A stretch of 64,000 nucleotides of DNA. Source: Bacillota bacterium (GTDB taxonomy: Bacteria > Bacillota > Sulfobacillia > JAJYWN01 > JAJZPE01). Under the pieces are notes generated by a model. That model was not told where the DNA came from and ran no database searches. It saw only the letters and a program-made list of their open reading frames with translations. The stretch lies in contig JAJYMC010000010.1 in NCBI GenBank assembly GCA_021787335.1, forward strand, positions 62,001 through 126,000, written 5' to 3'. Each line of letters begins with the position of its first letter. Position 1 is the first letter of the stretch. A program made the translations under genes and the position numbers. Of this stretch, positions 32,494 to 41,234 are shown in pieces.

Positions 32494-32499
32494 ACGACC

Positions 32500-34434
32500 T
32501 TATCCCCCTATCAGCTCGTAAATGATGACGCCGATGATGACCGTGGCGAAGAAGGTCAGCGCGTACGACTGGACATAACCCGTCTGCCACTTGCGCAGAC
32601 GGCGGCCGGCCCCGCTGACCACGGCGGCCACGCCGTTGACCGCGCCGTCGACGGCCGTCAGGTCGAACCAGCCCGAGATGTTGCCGATCTGGGCTCCCAA
32701 CCAACCGACCGCGTTGACGATACCGTCGACGACGTTCTTGTCGACCCAGCCGGCGATGGTCGCGAGGACCTGCGTCCCGCCGATGACTGTGTACGCGTAG
32801 AGCTCGTCGAAGTACATCTTGTGCTTGAGGAAGGTGTAGACCGGCTTGGTCGCGGCGATGGCCTTGCGCCGGTCGACCAGCCTCGTCCCGTAGATGACAT
32901 AACCGACCAGGATGCCGAGGAGGGCCGCGCCGATGGCCATGGCCATGACCGAAGGCACCGCCGCCTCCGCCTCGAACTCGCCGAAGTGGATGAACTTGCC
33001 GAACCAGTTGCCCATCAGCGGCGAGCCGGGGAACCCGGCGACCACGGCCAGGATGGCCAGGACCACGAGGGGCCCGGTCATGTTGGCCGGCGACTCGTGG
33101 GCGTGCTCGTACTTGTGGTGGTCACGCGGCTTGCCGAAGAAGGTGAGGATGACGGCGCGGGTCATGTAGTAGGCCGTCAGGAACGCGACGAAGACGGTCA
33201 GGCCGAAGATGATCGGGTTGTAGTGGTAGGCCGAGAGGAGGATCTCGTCCTTCGACCAGAAGCCGGCGAAGGGCGGGATGCCGGCCAGGGCGGCCGTGCC
33301 GATGATGAAGGTCCAGGCGGTCACGGGCATCTTCTTGACCAGCCCGCCCATCTCGTGCATCTCCTGGGTGTGCAGGGCGTGAATGACCGAGCCGGAACCG
33401 AGGAAGAGCAACGCCTTGAAGAAGGCGTGGGTGGTCAGGTGGAAGACGCCGGCCGTGTAACCGCCCACCCCGAGGCCGACCATCATGTAGCCGAGCTGGC
33501 TGATGGTCGAGTAGGCGAGGACCTTCTTGAGGTCGGAGGCCAGCGTGGCGATGAGGGCGGCGATGACCGCGGTGATCGTCCCGATCCAGGCGACGACCCC
33601 CAGGGCCGTGGGCGAGCCGGCGAAGATGCCGTAGGACCTGGCGACCAGGTAGACGCCGGCGGCGACCATCGTCGCGGCGTGGATGAGGGCGGAGACCGGG
33701 GTCGGGCCCTCCATCGCGTCGGGGAGCCAGACGTGCAGCGGGAACTGCGCCGACTTGCCGACCGCGCCCGAGAAGACGAGGATGGCGGCGATGGTCAGGA
33801 GCGTCCCGCTGATCTTCCCGGCGGCCACCCCCGCGGCCACCTCGGGGAACCCGAAGGCCCCGGTGGTCAGGTAGAGGATGATGATCCCGATGAACAGCCC
33901 GACGTCGCCGATACGGGTGGTGATGAAGGCCTTCATCGACGCGTAGCGCGGGCCGGGGTTCTCGAACCAGTGGCCGATGAGGAGGTAGGAGGACAGACCG
34001 ACGAGCTCCCAGCCGATGTACAGGAGCAGGAGGTTGTCGGCCAGGACCAGGGTCAGCATGGAGAACGTGAAGAATGACAGCGTCGCGTAGTACCGGGTGT
34101 AGCGCACGTCGCCGTGCATGTACCCGCGCGAGTAGATCTGGACCAGCATGCTGACCAGGGTCACGACGACCAGCATGATCGCCGTGAGGTTGTCGACGGC
34201 GATGCCGTTCTGGACCTGCACCCCGCCCAGGTTGAGCCACGTGAAGGTGAACCGGTACGGCTCGGCGCCGCCCGCCAGCTGGCCGAAGACCAGCAGCGAC
34301 AGGACGAAGCTCACGGCGATGGCGGCGATGCCGATAAAGTCCCCGCCGTTCTTGAAGCGCCGGCCGAAGAACATAACGGCCAGGCTGGCCAGCAGGGGCA
34401 AGGCGGCGATAAGCCAGGCGTAAGGCAGCATCAT
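32500..34434 (-). CDS. nuoL: NADH-quinone oxidoreductase subunit L
   Basis: 644 residues, the distal antiporter-like subunit. Shows YIGWELVGLSSYLLIGHWFE, FPLHVWLPDAMEGPTPVSAL, LKKVLAYSTISQLGYMMVGL, and the C-terminal part with the lateral helix and last membrane segment (FFATVIIGVIIYEL). ATG at 34434 (a second ATG follows at once). Full length, so the membrane arm should be complete. Confidence 0.97.
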   Translation of the reverse strand: MMLPYAWLIAALPLLASLAVMFFGRRFKNGGDFIGIAAIAVSFVLSLLVFGQLAGGAEPYRFTFTWLNLGGVQVQNGIAVDNLTAIMLVVVTLVSMLVQIYSRGYMHGDVRYTRYYATLSFFTFSMLTLVLADNLLLLYIGWELVGLSSYLLIGHWFENPGPRYASMKAFITTRIGDVGLFIGIIILYLTTGAFGFPEVAAGVAAGKISGTLLTIAAILVFSGAVGKSAQFPLHVWLPDAMEGPTPVSALIHAATMVAAGVYLVARSYGIFAGSPTALGVVAWIGTITAVIAALIATLASDLKKVLAYSTISQLGYMMVGLGVGGYTAGVFHLTTHAFFKALLFLGSGSVIHALHTQEMHEMGGLVKKMPVTAWTFIIGTAALAGIPPFAGFWSKDEILLSAYHYNPIIFGLTVFVAFLTAYYMTRAVILTFFGKPRDHHKYEHAHESPANMTGPLVVLAILAVVAGFPGSPLMGNWFGKFIHFGEFEAEAAVPSVMAMAIGAALLGILVGYVIYGTRLVDRRKAIAATKPVYTFLKHKMYFDELYAYTVIGGTQVLATIAGWVDKNVVDGIVNAVGWLGAQIGNISGWFDLTAVDGAVNGVAAVVSGAGRRLRKWQTGYVQSYALTFFATVIIGVIIYELIGG

Positions 34435-34453
34435 CTCACCCTTCTCCTACCCC

Positions 34454-34780
34454 TTACCACTTAAGGAGGTTGATCTTATCGATATCGATGACATTGCGGC
34501 GCCGGACGACCTCGAGGATGATGGCCAAACCGACGGCCGCCTCCGAGGCGGCGACGGTGATGATGAAGATGGAGAAGATCTGGCCGTTGACGTAACCCGG
34601 GCTGAGGTACTGGTTGAAGGCCACGAGGTTGATGTTGACCGCGTTGAGCATCAGCTCGATGCTCATCAGGATGCGGACGGCGTTGGTCCGGAGGAGCGCC
34701 CCGTAGAGGCCGAGCCCGAAGAGGAGGGCCCCGAAGACGAGCACGTACGCCAGGGGGATCTGGCTCACGGCGGCGGTCAT
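34454..34780 (-). CDS. nuoK: NADH-quinone oxidoreductase subunit K
   Basis: 108 residues with three membrane helices; contains the conserved Glu-bearing RILMSIELMLNAVNINLVAF and SIFIITVAASEAAVGLAIIL. Part of the proton path between the quinone site and the antiporter subunits. The ATG at 34780 overlaps the nuoJ stop by four bases. Confidence 0.96.
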   Translation of the reverse strand: MTAAVSQIPLAYVLVFGALLFGLGLYGALLRTNAVRILMSIELMLNAVNINLVAFNQYLSPGYVNGQIFSIFIITVAASEAAVGLAIILEVVRRRNVIDIDKINLLKW

Positions 34781-35352
34781 GACTTATCCTCCTTGCCCGT
34801 CAGGACGATGGCCCCGACCAGGGCCACGAGCAAGACGACGGACGCGACTTCGAACGGGATGGCGTAGGTCGAGAACAGCTGGGCCCCGACCAGCGAGGTG
34901 TTGGGCGTGGCCGGACCGACCCGGTCGGCCAGGAGCATCCGCACCGGCCAGGACGCCCGGGCATAGACCCCGAACATGGCCAGGGCGAAGGCCAGCGCGA
35001 AGACCAGCGGCAGGAGGCCCCACTGGCTGGAGACCAGCCGCATCCACAGGCGCCGCGTGAAGGGCGGCCGGCCGCACTCCTCGATCTTGACCTCACCGGC
35101 CTGCGACATCATGATGGCGAAGATGATCATGACGGTCACCGCGCCGGCGTAGACCAGCACCTGGGTGACGGCCAGGAACTCGGCCCCGAGCATCAGGAAG
35201 ATGCCGGCGATGGCCACGAAGACGAGGGCCAGGAAGAAGGCGGCGTGGGTGATGAGGCGGTTGGTGACCACCTCGTAGGCGGCGACCAGGGCGATGAAGG
35301 CCAGCAGGCCGAAGAACACGGTGTAGAGGTTGATGGTCAATGGAAAGCTCAA
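34777..35352 (-). CDS. nuoJ: NADH-quinone oxidoreductase subunit J
   Basis: 191 residues, five membrane helices; includes the family stretch FLALVFVAIAGIFLMLGAEF and AVTQVLVYAGAVTVMIIFAI. TTG start at 35352 overlapping the nuoI stop by four bases (TTGA). A short hydrophilic loop (about residues 88-105) faces one side of the membrane. Normal length. Confidence 0.94.
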   Translation of the reverse strand: MSFPLTINLYTVFFGLLAFIALVAAYEVVTNRLITHAAFFLALVFVAIAGIFLMLGAEFLAVTQVLVYAGAVTVMIIFAIMMSQAGEVKIEECGRPPFTRRLWMRLVSSQWGLLPLVFALAFALAMFGVYARASWPVRMLLADRVGPATPNTSLVGAQLFSTYAIPFEVASVVLLVALVGAIVLTGKEDKS

Positions 35353-35906
35353 GCTCCCTCACCTCCCGGGCCCGGCTTGGCTTCGCCGGCGGGCTTGGCT
35401 TCGCCGGCGGGCTTGGCTTCGGCCGCGGCTTTCTTCGGCTCATCGACGTGGAACGGGTCGCTGTGCTCGTACGGCCGCCCCAGTTCGACGAGCCTATCCT
35501 TATGGAAGTAAAGCTTATCGGGGTCATAGTCGGCCAGCTCGTAGTCGTTGGCCATGACCAGCGAGTCGAAGGGGCAGGACTCGACGCACAGGTTGCAGAC
35601 CATACACCGGCCGGCCTCAAGGGTGTAGTCGTTGAGGATCCGCTTCTTGTCCGGCCCGAGCACGGAGTCGATCTTGATCAATCCCAGCGGGCAGGTCCGG
35701 GCGCAGATGCCGCAGGCCGTGCAACGCGCCTTGCCGGTCTCCTTGTCGGAAAGGAGGGCCGGGATGCCGCGGTAGCCGACCGGCAGGACCGGCCGTTCGT
35801 CGGGGTACTGCAGGGTGACGGGCTTGCGGAGGAAGTTCTTGAACGTCACCCCGAGCCCTTTGGCGAAGCTCACCGACGACCGGTAGATGTCTTCCAGAGT
35901 GTTCAT
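35349..35906 (-). CDS. nuoI: NADH-quinone oxidoreductase subunit I (two 4Fe-4S clusters)
   Basis: 185 residues. Two ferredoxin motifs, CTACGICARTCP and CMVCNLCVESCP, carry the N6a/N6b clusters that pass electrons to NuoB. The C-terminal 30 residues are a Lys/Pro/Ala/Glu repeat (AKPAGE units) with no counterpart in the core family. With NuoE/F/G absent, this subunit may be where electrons enter, for example from ferredoxin. ATG at 35906. Confidence 0.96.
   Translation of the reverse strand: MNTLEDIYRSSVSFAKGLGVTFKNFLRKPVTLQYPDERPVLPVGYRGIPALLSDKETGKARCTACGICARTCPLGLIKIDSVLGPDKKRILNDYTLEAGRCMVCNLCVESCPFDSLVMANDYELADYDPDKLYFHKDRLVELGRPYEHSDPFHVDEPKKAAAEAKPAGEAKPAGEAKPGPGGEGA
35374..35421. repeat. 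18-bp tandem repeat in the nuoI 3' end
   Basis: About 2.7 copies of an 18-bp unit (plus strand GGCTTGGCTTCGCCGGCG) encoding the repeated AKPAGE tail of NuoI. In-frame copy change would alter tail length only. Confidence 0.9.
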
Positions 35907-35934
35907 GTAGGCCTCACCTGACTCATGGATTGGT

Positions 35935-36951
35935 TCAGACGACGAGCAGGACCAGACCGGTGATAGCGATGTTGACGAGGGCGGCCGGGATGAGGAACTT
36001 CCAGCCGACCTCCATCATCTGATCGATGCGGATTCGCGGCATTGTCCACTTGATCCACATGATGAGGATGACGAAGAAGTAGGTCTTCAGGACGAACCAG
36101 ACGATGCCCGGCAGGAACGGCCCGCTCCAACCGCCGAGGAAGACCGTGGCGGCGATGGCCGAGGCGGCCAGGAGGTTGGCGTACTCGCCGAGGAAGAAGA
36201 ACGCCCACCGCAGGCCGGAGTACTCGGTATTGAACCCGGCGACCAACTCCGACTCGGCCTCGGTGAGGTCGAACGGGGTCCGGTTCAGTTCGGCCATGGT
36301 GGAGATTAGATAGATGATGAAGCCCAGCGGCTGGAGGAAGATGAACCACACGCGGTGCTGGGCGGCGACGATGCCCTGCAGCGAGAGGCTGCCGGCGATC
36401 ATCACCACGCCCATCAGCGACAGCACCGACGGGACCTCGTAGCTGATGATCTGGGCCGCGGCGCGCATGGCGCCCAGGAGCGACCACTTGTTGTTGGAGC
36501 CCCAGCCGCTCATGAAGATGCCGAGGACGGCCAGCGAGCCGGCGGCGGCGACGTAGATGAGGGCGACGTTGAGGTCGGAGACGATCCAGTTCTTGGTGAA
36601 GGGAACGACCGCCCAGACCAGGAGGGCCGGGGTGAAGACGACCGCCGGGGCGATGACGTAAAGCCACCGGTCGACGCCGCGCGGGATGATGTCCTCCTTG
36701 ACCAGGAGCTTGATGGTGTCGGCGAGGGTCTGGGCCCAGCCGTGCGGCCGGCCGACGCGCATCGGGCCCAGGCGGCTCTGGAGGCGGCCGGAGAACTTGC
36801 GCTCCAGCCAGATCAGGATGAGCACGTTGATGACGATCCACCCGAACACGGCCAGCACCTTCAGCAATCCGGCGATGGGGACGAGGATGGCCGTGGGGAG
36901 GGCGAAGTACCAGTCGAGCAGGGCCTGCCAGGTATCGGCGAGGGCGGCCAT
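35935..36951 (-). CDS. nuoH: NADH-quinone oxidoreductase subunit H
   Basis: 338 residues, about eight membrane helices, forming the quinone chamber with NuoD and NuoB. Family signatures: WLERKFSGRLQSRLGPMRVG, STMAELNRTPFDLTEAESEL, VAGFNTEYSGLRWAFFFLGE. The ATG at 36951 shares a base with the nuoD stop. Complete. Confidence 0.97.
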   Translation of the reverse strand: MAALADTWQALLDWYFALPTAILVPIAGLLKVLAVFGWIVINVLILIWLERKFSGRLQSRLGPMRVGRPHGWAQTLADTIKLLVKEDIIPRGVDRWLYVIAPAVVFTPALLVWAVVPFTKNWIVSDLNVALIYVAAAGSLAVLGIFMSGWGSNNKWSLLGAMRAAAQIISYEVPSVLSLMGVVMIAGSLSLQGIVAAQHRVWFIFLQPLGFIIYLISTMAELNRTPFDLTEAESELVAGFNTEYSGLRWAFFFLGEYANLLAASAIAATVFLGGWSGPFLPGIVWFVLKTYFFVILIMWIKWTMPRIRIDQMMEVGWKFLIPAALVNIAITGLVLLVV

Positions 36952-38117
36952 CAGCGGTCAACCTCCCCAAGGACGACGTCAAAGCTGCCCATGATCATGA
37001 CCGCGTCGGCGATCTTGAAGCCCCGCACCGTGTCCGGGATGAGCTGCAGGTTGGCGAAGGTCGGCGCCCGCCAGTGGAGCCGGTACGGGTTGCCGGTGCC
37101 GTTGGAGACGATGTAGACCCCGGTCGCCCCGCGGGGCGCCTCGGTCATGGCGTAAATCTCGCCCTCCGGCGGCTTGATGACCTTCGGGACCTTGGCCATG
37201 ACCTCGCCGTCCGGAAGGGCGTCGAGGCACTGCTCGATGATCTTGAGGCTCTCGTGCATCTCCTTGATCCGGCAGATGTACCGGTCATAGGTGTCGCCGT
37301 TCTTCCCCACCGGGACCTCGAAGTCGAGCTTGTCGTAGACCAGGTAGGGCTCAGCCCGGCGGACGTCGTAGGCCACGCCCGAGCCGCGCAGGGTCGGGCC
37401 GGCGGCCGAAAGGGCGATGGCCCACTCGGCGCTGAGCGGCCCGATGCCCTTCGTCCGGGCCTCGAAGATGCGGTTCCCGGTGAAGAGGGCGTCGTACTCC
37501 TTGAGCCGCTCCCGCATGAGCTTGATGAAGTCGCGGGTCTTCTCGACGAAGCCGGGCGGGAGGTCGTTGCGAACCCCGCCGATGCGCATGTAGCTGTAGG
37601 TCAGGCGGGCGCCGGTGGCCATCTCGAAGAGGTCGAGGATCTTCTCCCGTTCGCGGAAGCAGTAGAGGAAGACGGTCAGCGCGCCCATATCGCCCCCGAA
37701 GGCCCCGAGCCAGACCAGGTGGCTGGCGACGCGCTGCAGCTCGGCCATGAGGACGCGGATGTAGGCGGCCCGCGGCGGGACCTCGAGGCCCATCAGCTTC
37801 TCGACGCCGAGGACGTAGGTCAGCTCGTTGCTTATCGCCGCGACGTAATCGAGCCGGTCGGTCATCGGGATGAACTGCGGGTAGGTCCAACCCTCGGCGA
37901 TCTTCTCGACGCCGCGGTGGAGGTAACCGATATCCGGGTAGGCGTCGACGATGGTCTCGCCCGACAGCCTGAGGACCACCCGGAGGACGCCGTGCGTGCT
38001 GGGATGCTGCGGACCCATGTTGACCAGGATCTCGTCCTCATGGAGGTCCTTCTGGACCACGTCCCGGAGTTCGGGCCTATCCCCGCCGGTCACCGTTCTG
38101 AGGTCAATTTCAGCCAT
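36951..38117 (-). CDS. nuoD: NADH-quinone oxidoreductase subunit D
   Basis: 388 residues, the 49-kDa homologue that lines the quinone site. Features: MGPQHPSTHGVLRVVLRLSG, DIGYLHRGVEKIAEGWTYPQ, and the C-terminal TVRGFKIADAVMIMGSFDVV. No NiFe cysteine motifs, so it is a complex I subunit, not a hydrogenase large subunit. Separate nuoC and nuoD genes. ATG at 38117. Confidence 0.97.
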   Translation of the reverse strand: MAEIDLRTVTGGDRPELRDVVQKDLHEDEILVNMGPQHPSTHGVLRVVLRLSGETIVDAYPDIGYLHRGVEKIAEGWTYPQFIPMTDRLDYVAAISNELTYVLGVEKLMGLEVPPRAAYIRVLMAELQRVASHLVWLGAFGGDMGALTVFLYCFREREKILDLFEMATGARLTYSYMRIGGVRNDLPPGFVEKTRDFIKLMRERLKEYDALFTGNRIFEARTKGIGPLSAEWAIALSAAGPTLRGSGVAYDVRRAEPYLVYDKLDFEVPVGKNGDTYDRYICRIKEMHESLKIIEQCLDALPDGEVMAKVPKVIKPPEGEIYAMTEAPRGATGVYIVSNGTGNPYRLHWRAPTFANLQLIPDTVRGFKIADAVMIMGSFDVVLGEVDR

Positions 38118-38150
38118 ATCTTTCGCTCCACCTCGTTTTCGCTTGGCGCC

Positions 38151-38585
38151 CTAGCGGGTGTGCGGCACGCGCTCGCGCTTCTGCCGCTGGTCGACGAAGT
38201 CCTTGCGCAGCGGGTGCCCGGTGAAACCCTCGGGGGTCATGATCCGCCGCAGGTCCGGGTGGCCGGGGAAGTCGACCCCGAAGAGGTCCCAGACTTCCCG
38301 CTCATACCAGTTGGCGCCGGGCCAGATGGGCGTGACGCTATCCAACGACGGGCGGTCCCGTTCGATCTCGGTCTTGACCCGCACGTGCCGGCCGAAGCCG
38401 GTCCGGGGGTCGGTCCCCGGGTTCACGGCGGCCAGATGGACGACGACCTCGATGATCCCTTTGTCCTTCCAGTCGACCGCGGTCAGGTCGGACAGGTAGT
38501 CAAGTCCGTCCTTCTTCAGGGACTTCATCGTCTCGAGGTACTTGTCGGCCTCGACCTTGATCAGTTCCCAGGTGTCGGCGCTCAT
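38151..38585 (-). CDS. nuoC: NADH-quinone oxidoreductase subunit C
   Basis: 144 residues with the 30-kDa signature [20 protein letters not shown] and [16 protein letters not shown]. Bridges NuoD and the peripheral arm. The ATG at 38585 overlaps the nuoB stop by four bases. Slightly short at the N-terminus but with the conserved core whole. Confidence 0.95.
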   Translation of the reverse strand: MSADTWELIKVEADKYLETMKSLKKDGLDYLSDLTAVDWKDKGIIEVVVHLAAVNPGTDPRTGFGRHVRVKTEIERDRPSLDSVTPIWPGANWYEREVWDLFGVDFPGHPDLRRIMTPEGFTGHPLRKDFVDQRQKRERVPHTR

Positions 38586-39241
38586 GACTTGGTCCCCTCC
38601 TCGGGAGCGCCCTCGGTCGGGGCGCCCTGGCCGTCGGTCTTGACGCCGGCGGGGGCCTTTATCTTCACATGGCCGAGGGCCTCATCGACCCCGGGCCGCT
38701 TGATCTTGTGCTGACGGATCTTCTCCTGAAGCTTGAGGAGGCCGTAGAAGAGGGCCTCGGGCCGCGGCGGGCAGCCCGGGACGTAGACGTCGACCGGGAT
38801 GATCTTGTCCACGCCGAGGACCGTGTTGTAACCGCCGGCGAACGGGCCACCGGCGATGGCGCAGGTGCCCAGGGCGATGACGTACCGCGGCTCGGCCATC
38901 TGCTCCCATAGCGTCCGGATGCGCGGGGCCATCTTCTCGGTCACCGTGCCGGCCACCAGCATCAGGTCGGACTGCCGGGGCGAGGCCCGGAAGAACAGGC
39001 CGAGCCGGTCCAGGTCGTAGCGCGAGGCGCCGGCGGCCATGATGTCCTCGATGGCACAGCAGGCCAGACCGAACGACATATACCACATGGAGCTCTCGCG
39101 GCCCCAGTTGATGACCTTCTGCAGGGTGGTCGTGAGGATGCCCGGCAGGTGCTGGCCGAGGCGGAAGTCCGTGCCCGTGGGTGCCGGGACTTCGGTGGTG
39201 ACGTTGGGCAACTTTGGTTCGTTGGTCTGGTTCATACCCAT
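38582..39241 (-). CDS. nuoB: NADH-quinone oxidoreductase subunit B (cluster N2)
   Basis: 219 residues. Carries the N2 4Fe-4S cluster: tandem Cys in [10 protein letters not shown], then [10 protein letters not shown] and [12 protein letters not shown]2 hands electrons to quinone. The C-terminal 35 residues are an extra Gly/Glu/Pro tail. I take ATG 39241 (GAAGAAGGTG five bases upstream); ATG 39235 is an alternative with an ATGA overlap with the nuoA stop. Confidence 0.96.
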   Translation of the reverse strand: MGMNQTNEPKLPNVTTEVPAPTGTDFRLGQHLPGILTTTLQKVINWGRESSMWYMSFGLACCAIEDIMAAGASRYDLDRLGLFFRASPRQSDLMLVAGTVTEKMAPRIRTLWEQMAEPRYVIALGTCAIAGGPFAGGYNTVLGVDKIIPVDVYVPGCPPRPEALFYGLLKLQEKIRQHKIKRPGVDEALGHVKIKAPAGVKTDGQGAPTEGAPEEGTKS

Positions 39242-39585
39242 TCGAGCACCTTCTTCTTCCAGGCATAGACGAGACCGACGACGAGGATGACCAGGAACAC
39301 GAGCATCTCGAAGAAGCCGAAGACCCCGAGCTGCCTGAAGAGGACGGCCCAGGGATAGATGAACACACTCTCGATGTCGAAGACGACGAAGATCAGAGCG
39401 AAGATGTAATACCGGATGTTGAAGCGGACCTGGGCGTCCCCGAAGGGGACCTCCCCGCATTCATAGGGGTCCAGTTTCTTGGGATCCGGGTAACTCGGCC
39501 GCAGGAGCCAGGCCATGCCCAGGCCCACCGCGACGACGACGACCCCGGCGATGAGGAAGATAGCTACGTTCACCCAGCTTAACAT
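39232..39585 (-). CDS. nuoA: NADH-quinone oxidoreductase subunit A
   Basis: 117 residues, three membrane helices, with the family core [20 protein letters not shown] and [16 protein letters not shown]. First gene of the operon. ATG at 39585; an open extension upstream to 39630 lacks support. It surrounds the quinone entry with NuoH. Confidence 0.95.
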   Translation of the reverse strand: MLSWVNVAIFLIAGVVVVAVGLGMAWLLRPSYPDPKKLDPYECGEVPFGDAQVRFNIRYYIFALIFVVFDIESVFIYPWAVLFRQLGVFGFFEMLVFLVILVVGLVYAWKKKVLEWV

Positions 39586-39976
39586 GCAAGTGCCCCCCGT
39601 GACGGTTTTCCGGGCGCGGCGCGCGGCCACGCCCGGCGACAGGCAGCAAAAACCGGGTCAAGCGAGCTCGTGGTGAAAGCGTGAGCACGCACAACCCTAA
39701 AGACCAATATATCCAAGGAAAAAACCGGCGTCAATCAGTCTGCGGCCGAGCCGTACCTGTTCTGTAGGGCTCAGCCCGGCGAGGCTCGGCGCGGCGATTG
39801 AAAGCTGGAAATTTCACCAGTATCACAGATATTGTCTTTTTGTGAAATAAGTCGCTAGCAAAACCTCCAAATGGTTCGCCACCTGATATTCCATTTCCTG
39901 CCCAGGGCCAGAAGTTCTGATCTTTTCTCTTCTTTAGTACCAGACCTCTCTTGCGGGCCCCGCTTCGTCGTTCCAT
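39586..39976 (-). other. 391-bp nuo leader and promoter region
   Basis: Contains the nuo promoter (39706-39734), a 120-base leader rich in GC stems, and upstream an AT-rich patch with the inverted repeat ATTTCAC (39811-39817) and GTGAAAT (39842-39848). An 81-codon frame on the minus strand (39731-39976) runs through these signals and I do not accept it as a gene. Confidence 0.55.
39706..39734 (-). promoter_or_regulatory. Sigma-A promoter of the nuo operon
   Basis: Minus strand TTGACG (39729-39734), 17-base spacer containing a T run, TATATT (39706-39711). This is the best consensus promoter in the window. It drives nuoABCDHIJKLMN with a leader of about 115 bases. Confidence 0.85.
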
Positions 39977-40804
39977 TCAGTATTTCCGCTTCCGCCACCA
40001 CATCCGGTCTCCGGCGGCGACCTCACGGGCGGTCTCGACTAAGGCGCGTTCCTCGTCCGCGGTCAGCGGGCGGTGAGCCTCGGCGGCGCGGACGGCCGCC
40101 TCGATCTCGGCCGGGCTTCTTGCCCCGAGGATGGCCACATCGATGGGCCGGCTGAGGGCGAAGCGGATGGCCTCGTCGACGTGACCGGCCAGGGCCCCCT
40201 CGGCCAGGACCTTCATCGCCAGGACGCCGGCCCCGCGCTCGCGGGCCACCGGCACGAGGCGCTCGGTGAACTCCCCGAGGTGCGTCTCGGCTGCGTTGAC
40301 CGGGAAGAAGACGGTCGCGAAAGGAAAGGCCCGGAGGGCGACGATGAGAGGCTCCGGGTCGTGATGGCCGGTGATGCCGATGAACCTCGCCAGGCCCTTC
40401 TCCCGGGCCTCGACCGCCGCGGCCAAGGAGCCTTCGGGCGCGGCGACCTCGTCCCACATGGCCCGGGTCTGCACGGCGTGGATCTGGAGGAGGTCGACGT
40501 GGTCCGTCTGCAGGCGGCGGAGACTCTCGCGGAACTCCTCGGCCGCCTCGGCCTTGCCCCGCTTGAGGATCTTCGTCGCCAGGAAGACCTCGTCCCGCCG
40601 GGTCCGCATGACCTCGCCGACGCACTCCTCGCTGTGGCCGTCGCCGTAAGTGCTGGCCGTGTCGAGATAGTTCACGCCGAGGTCGATGGCGCGGTTGACC
40701 GTGGCGACCCCCCGCCGGTGCCCTTCGATGGACAGGAACGCGCCTCCAAGCCCGATGACCGTGGCCTGGTGGCCGGTGCGTCCCAGCGGCCGTCCTTCAA
40801 GCAT
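39977..40804 (-). CDS. Aldo/keto reductase
   Basis: 275 residues of the AKR fold: N-terminal LGRTGHQATVIGLGG, catalytic region NYLDTASTYGDGHSEECVGE (Asp and Tyr of the tetrad), LATKI (Lys) and LLQIHAVQT (His), then IGITGHHDP. NAD(P)H-dependent carbonyl reduction; substrate unknown. C-terminus is Arg/Lys/Trp-rich without the 4Fe-4S motif of some AKRs. ATG at 40804 overlaps the YlbF-family gene by eight bases. Confidence 0.9.
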   Translation of the reverse strand: MLEGRPLGRTGHQATVIGLGGAFLSIEGHRRGVATVNRAIDLGVNYLDTASTYGDGHSEECVGEVMRTRRDEVFLATKILKRGKAEAAEEFRESLRRLQTDHVDLLQIHAVQTRAMWDEVAAPEGSLAAAVEAREKGLARFIGITGHHDPEPLIVALRAFPFATVFFPVNAAETHLGEFTERLVPVARERGAGVLAMKVLAEGALAGHVDEAIRFALSRPIDVAILGARSPAEIEAAVRAAEAHRPLTADEERALVETAREVAAGDRMWWRKRKY

Positions 40805-41192
40805 CCTTGTCCTCCCCCGCCGCCTCCCGGGTCAGGCTCTCGGTGATCTCGTCGGCGAACTTATACCAGGCCTCGACGGCCTCGATCTGGATCCGCTGGA
40901 CGTCCGAGAAGAACTGGCTGAACCGGTACTCCGCGGTCAGGAACTCCCCGATGTCGGCGTGCAGGCTTATTATCTCCGCCAGCCGTTGAAACTGCTCGAC
41001 CTTCTCCTTGGCCGGCTCCTGCCCCATCATCTGGGCCGCCTGCAGCTCCAGCTGGCGGCGGCGGAAGTCGAGGAGCATCTCGGTGGCCGATGGGTTGGCG
41101 TCGAGCTTCTTCTTCGCCTCGAGGAAGGCGCGGTACTCATCCGAGTCGGCGACGGCCCGGGCGAGCTGGTGGGCCAGGTCGTAGGCGTTCAT
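40797..41192 (-). CDS. YlbF/YmcA (DUF964) family protein
   Basis: 131 residues, all helical, with the pattern AYDLAHQLARAVADSDEYRA and FRRRQLELQAAQMMGQEP. In Bacillus, YlbF and YmcA with YaaT form a complex controlling RNase Y and developmental phosphorelay. Whether this member acts so is unknown. ATG at 41190-41192; lies between the MFS gene and the aldo/keto reductase. Confidence 0.8.
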   Translation of the reverse strand: MNAYDLAHQLARAVADSDEYRAFLEAKKKLDANPSATEMLLDFRRRQLELQAAQMMGQEPAKEKVEQFQRLAEIISLHADIGEFLTAEYRFSQFFSDVQRIQIEAVEAWYKFADEITESLTREAAGEDKDA

Positions 41193-41234
41193 CTCCGGAG
41201 ACCTCCTTCGCGGTTGCGTGGTCTTGGGGGCGGG

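Noticed and set aside
39731-39976. 81-codon minus-strand frame before nuoA
   Set aside because: It spans the nuo promoter and inverted repeat, has no ribosome site, and its peptide is low-complexity.
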